Below are positions 61,690-64,000 of a stretch of DNA of 64,000 bases, in pieces. The position numbers and the translations under genes are program-made. Where the stretch lies: positions 1 to 64,000 of the forward strand of contig NZ_JSXI01000001.1 in the NCBI RefSeq assembly GCF_000803065.1, read 5' to 3'. A model generated the notes under the pieces. That model did not search any database. It was not told where the DNA came from and was given only the letters and a program-made list of their open reading frames with translations. Position 1 is the first letter of the stretch; every line of letters starts with the position of its first letter. This DNA comes from Sphingomonas sp. ERG5 (lineage in GTDB: Bacteria > Pseudomonadota > Alphaproteobacteria > Sphingomonadales > Sphingomonadaceae).

Positions 61690-63135
61690 CTAGAAGTGAA
61701 GGGACAACCGCTGCGCTGCAAGAGCGATCGCAAGCGCGATTCCGCCCAGCACGAGGCTGCGCCGATCGGTGATAGCAAAGGCAATCGGATCGCCGGACAC
61801 CTGGCCGCGCCGGGCCATCATCCATATGCGGTTGAGCCAATAGAGCAGGACTAGGCAAAGGCCCCAGAGCAATTCGGGCGTGCCGTGCTGATAGGCGGGC
61901 GAGGCGCTCTTGATGAACAGCGCGAGGACCAGGATGGAGACCATGCCACTGGCTACACCGCTCGTCATCACGATCGCGATATCGCTACCGACATAGCCAC
62001 GCCCGCTCAGCAGCCGGTCCGGCGCCTGGGTGGCACCGGCAAGCTCGGTATAGCGTTTGAGATAAGCGAGGCTGAGGAAGAAGAAGACTGCGAAGGTCAG
62101 CAGCCAGGAACTGACCGGCACGCCGACGGCCACACCACCGGCGAAGATGCGGATGGTGTAGAGGCACGCGAGCACGATCACATCGAGCGTCATCGCCTGC
62201 TTCAGCCGTAACGAATAGGCGGTCGTGACGACAAGATAGGTGCCCAGGACCGCAGCAAACGCCAGATCCAATGTCAGCGCAGCAATCAGAAGCGGGAGGG
62301 TCAACAGCACCAGGCCGAGCCCGAGCGCCATGGGGATCGGCAACGCGCCGGACGCGATCGGTCGGCTGAATTTCACCCGGTGCGCACGATCTGCTTCGAT
62401 GTCGAGCAAATCGTTGATGAGATAGACACCGGAGGCTGTCAGCGAGAAGAGCACAAAGGCCAACCCCGTACGCAGGATTGCCGAAGGCTCAGCCCATAAA
62501 CCCGAGGTTGCGAGAGGCACGCCGATCAGCGCGTTCTTTGCCCATTGATGTGGCCGCATTGCGCGCAAGGCTGCACGCCAGAGCGGAACGCGTCGGCAAG
62601 GCAGGATCCGCACATTGGCCTGTCGCGGATTATGGCCGACCGTCAGCCCCTCATACGCGGCGGACCAGATCGGGCGATCGGCGCGACTATCGCCGACATA
62701 GTCGAACGCTCCTTCGGCATCGCCATCGATCCATAAAAGCTTGGTGCGCCCCTTGAGATTACGCCGCCCCAAGGTTCCAACCGCGGCATCGAACAGCCCG
62801 AGATGGCGCGCGATACGAGCGACGTGCCGTTGGTGCGAGCCACTCGCGAGCACTACGCGCCGGCCCTCGGCCCGCGCGGTGCGAACGATCTCCAACACTT
62901 CCTCCCGATAAGGTAACATCGCGGGATTCAGCGAAACGCGTCGCGCCACCATGGACTTGGCATAGGCGCGGCCACGCAACAGCCACCAGCACAAGAGCAG
63001 CGCCGGACCGATGCCGCGTTTTGCGAAAGTCAGCCAGGTCTCCATCGAGACGTCCGCCGCGATCAACGTCCTGTCCAGGTCCACATAGAGCGGGCGGGCG
63101 AGCGGCGCCTTCAGGCCGATGACCGGGGCGTTCAT
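61690..63135 (-). CDS. HAD-UbiA fusion membrane prenyltransferase
   Basis: A 481-residue protein. The N-terminal 200 residues are a HAD-type phosphatase domain (YVDLDRTLIAADVSMETWL with the two Asp, VVLASGSHQRHVARI, YVGDSRADRPIW). The C-terminal 280 residues are a UbiA prenyltransferase with seven to nine helices (VYLINDLLDIEADRAH, the NDxxDxxxD motif). Fusions like this are linked to decaprenyl-phosphate phosphoribose synthesis and related polyprenyl-sugar pathways. The start is ATG 63135, overlapping the upstream gene by four bases (ATGA). Confidence 0.88.
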   Translation of the reverse strand: MNAPVIGLKAPLARPLYVDLDRTLIAADVSMETWLTFAKRGIGPALLLCWWLLRGRAYAKSMVARRVSLNPAMLPYREEVLEIVRTARAEGRRVVLASGSHQRHVARIARHLGLFDAAVGTLGRRNLKGRTKLLWIDGDAEGAFDYVGDSRADRPIWSAAYEGLTVGHNPRQANVRILPCRRVPLWRAALRAMRPHQWAKNALIGVPLATSGLWAEPSAILRTGLAFVLFSLTASGVYLINDLLDIEADRAHRVKFSRPIASGALPIPMALGLGLVLLTLPLLIAALTLDLAFAAVLGTYLVVTTAYSLRLKQAMTLDVIVLACLYTIRIFAGGVAVGVPVSSWLLTFAVFFFLSLAYLKRYTELAGATQAPDRLLSGRGYVGSDIAIVMTSGVASGMVSILVLALFIKSASPAYQHGTPELLWGLCLVLLYWLNRIWMMARRGQVSGDPIAFAITDRRSLVLGGIALAIALAAQRLSLHF

Positions 63136-64000
63136 GCCGGCACCGTCGCGGCGGGCACGCGGACCGGACGCCGTGCGAGTGGCAATGCGGCACTCGCCGC
63201 CGAGATGAGCAGCAGCGGCATGATCGGCAAGCGATAGCGCGGCATGACATAGGCCGCGGCATGAATTGCCCAGAAGCCGGCGATCACCAGGAGGATAAGG
63301 CGCTCGGCCTTCGTGCGACGGCGCCACTGCACAACCGCCAACAGGCCCAATGCGACGATCAATAGATGTTGGAGCCCGTCGATCCACCGAAGGGTGGTTA
63401 TCGCAGCGCCACGGGATTGATCGGTGCTGTCGGGAAAGTCGGGTGACCAGAAGAGCGCAAGCTTGCGTAGGGCGAGTATGCCGGTTTGCACGGGATACGC
63501 CCGCATATGCGCCACCGCAAGTTCACCCAGATAGTCCGTCGCCCGCAGTTCGCCGTCGCGGGCCCGGATGACGCGCCATTCTGCGCCGAGCGGCGTATCC
63601 GCCATGCTGACGAAGCGTCCGTTGGCGGCCGGATTGTTACCGACATACAGATTGAATGGTCCATTGGTATTCAGCGCGGGGCGCCCGAGCACATGATCGA
63701 CATGAAGGACCCACGGACCGAGCATGAGGGCAGTGCCGGCGGCGAACGCGAACGCAGCGGCGCTCGTTCCGGGCCAGGAGCGATGGCGCCATAGCAGGGC
63801 AACCACCACAGTCCCGCCGGTGAGGATGACCGAAGCGCCGGCGAGCATGCCGGCACCGTAGAGCAGCCCTGCCACCCCGGCGACGAGCAAGGGGCGCCTG
63901 GTCTCCAGCAGTATCACGATTGCCAGCGTGAAGCCGAGCAGTAGCGGCACCGAAAGATTCTCGCGCAACAAAAGGGCGGATCCGGCGACTGCGGGAATCA
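63132..64000 (-). CDS. membrane glycosyltransferase-like protein (5' end beyond the window)
   Basis: At least 289 residues, running off the right edge with the frame open. Hydrophobic helices alternate with a loop containing NLYVGNNPAANGRFVSMADT and LGAEWRVIRARDGELRATDY, which is the shape of ArnT/PMT-like or RgtA-type glycosyltransferases that use polyprenyl-linked sugars. The conserved N-terminal acidic motif would lie outside the window, so this is tentative. It overlaps the HAD-UbiA gene, which would make or use the same kind of lipid carrier. Confidence 0.7.
   Translation of the reverse strand, partial: IPAVAGSALLLRENLSVPLLLGFTLAIVILLETRRPLLVAGVAGLLYGAGMLAGASVILTGGTVVVALLWRHRSWPGTSAAAFAFAAGTALMLGPWVLHVDHVLGRPALNTNGPFNLYVGNNPAANGRFVSMADTPLGAEWRVIRARDGELRATDYLGELAVAHMRAYPVQTGILALRKLALFWSPDFPDSTDQSRGAAITTLRWIDGLQHLLIVALGLLAVVQWRRRTKAERLILLVIAGFWAIHAAAYVMPRYRLPIMPLLLISAASAALPLARRPVRVPAATVPA

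Noticed and set aside
1..64000. CRISPR arrays, prophage or insertion sequences
   Set aside because: No regularly spaced repeats, no transposase, integrase or phage structural motifs seen.

Overview
The window is GC-rich, densely packed chromosomal DNA from an alphaproteobacterium, most likely Sphingomonas or a close relative in the Sphingomonadales. The signs are a sulfate-assimilation operon with DUF2849 and DUF934 partners, a dmeRF-type metal pair, a TonB-ExbB-ExbD-ExbD operon with a very proline-rich TonB, a TonB-dependent receptor with its own catabolic operon, UPF0262, DUF1285, and many ATGA-type stop/start overlaps. No phage, plasmid backbone, insertion sequence or CRISPR array is visible. 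All calls come from reading the sequence; no database search was run.

Layout. 1-12.8 kb: drug/metabolite exporter, a candidate structured leader before a DUF465-BI-1-zinc ribbon group, two RibD-C/DHFR-like proteins, an SDR-GH130 pair, alpha/beta hydrolase, SelO, AstD, sterol-desaturase-type hydroxylase. 12.8-18.7 kb: accessory segment with a secreted 1359-residue RHS/YD protein whose C-terminal tip is AT-rich, a 59-codon two-helix membrane ORF just after it (possible immunity protein), and a mini YD-repeat protein just before it. 18.4-18.6 kb: cluster of TTCCCGCAG repeats. 18.7-23.5 kb: secreted cyclophilin and the cobA-DUF2849-cysI-DUF934-cysH operon. 23.5-41 kb: mostly housekeeping (dnaB, cdd, dcd, tonB-exbBDD, folB, nudix, CCA-adding enzyme, GGDEF-EAL protein, parC) plus a metal efflux pair with a recognisable operator. 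41.2-48.9 kb: catabolic island (TonB receptor, esterase, amidohydrolase, FAD oxidase and a divergent AraC regulator). 49-54.7 kb: LysR regulator, two small proteins, a secreted hydrolase, a DUF4349 lipoprotein, and purC...purS-purQ. 54.8-56.4 kb: tRNA-Pro-like, a degenerate tRNA-His-shaped sequence, tRNA-Cys, a YhhQ-type queuosine precursor transporter and tRNA-Arg. 56.7-64 kb: a thioesterase, a 1266-residue protein of unknown function with a duplicated N-terminal module, and the start of a glycan/polyprenyl membrane gene pair running off the right edge.

How genes work together. CobA makes the siroheme precursor needed by CysI, and CysH feeds sulfite to CysI, so that operon is a full APS-to-sulfide module. 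TonB/ExbB/ExbD would energise outer-membrane receptors such as the one at 45.1 kb, whose operon can be read as uptake, ester cleavage, amide cleavage, oxidation, with local AraC control. PurC/PurS/PurQ belong to de novo purine synthesis. The most interesting candidates for new biology are the RHS tip with its small membrane ORF, the catabolic island, the structured leader at 1.03-1.15 kb, the TTCCCGCAG cluster, the altered lysozyme at 25.6 kb and the odd tRNA cluster.
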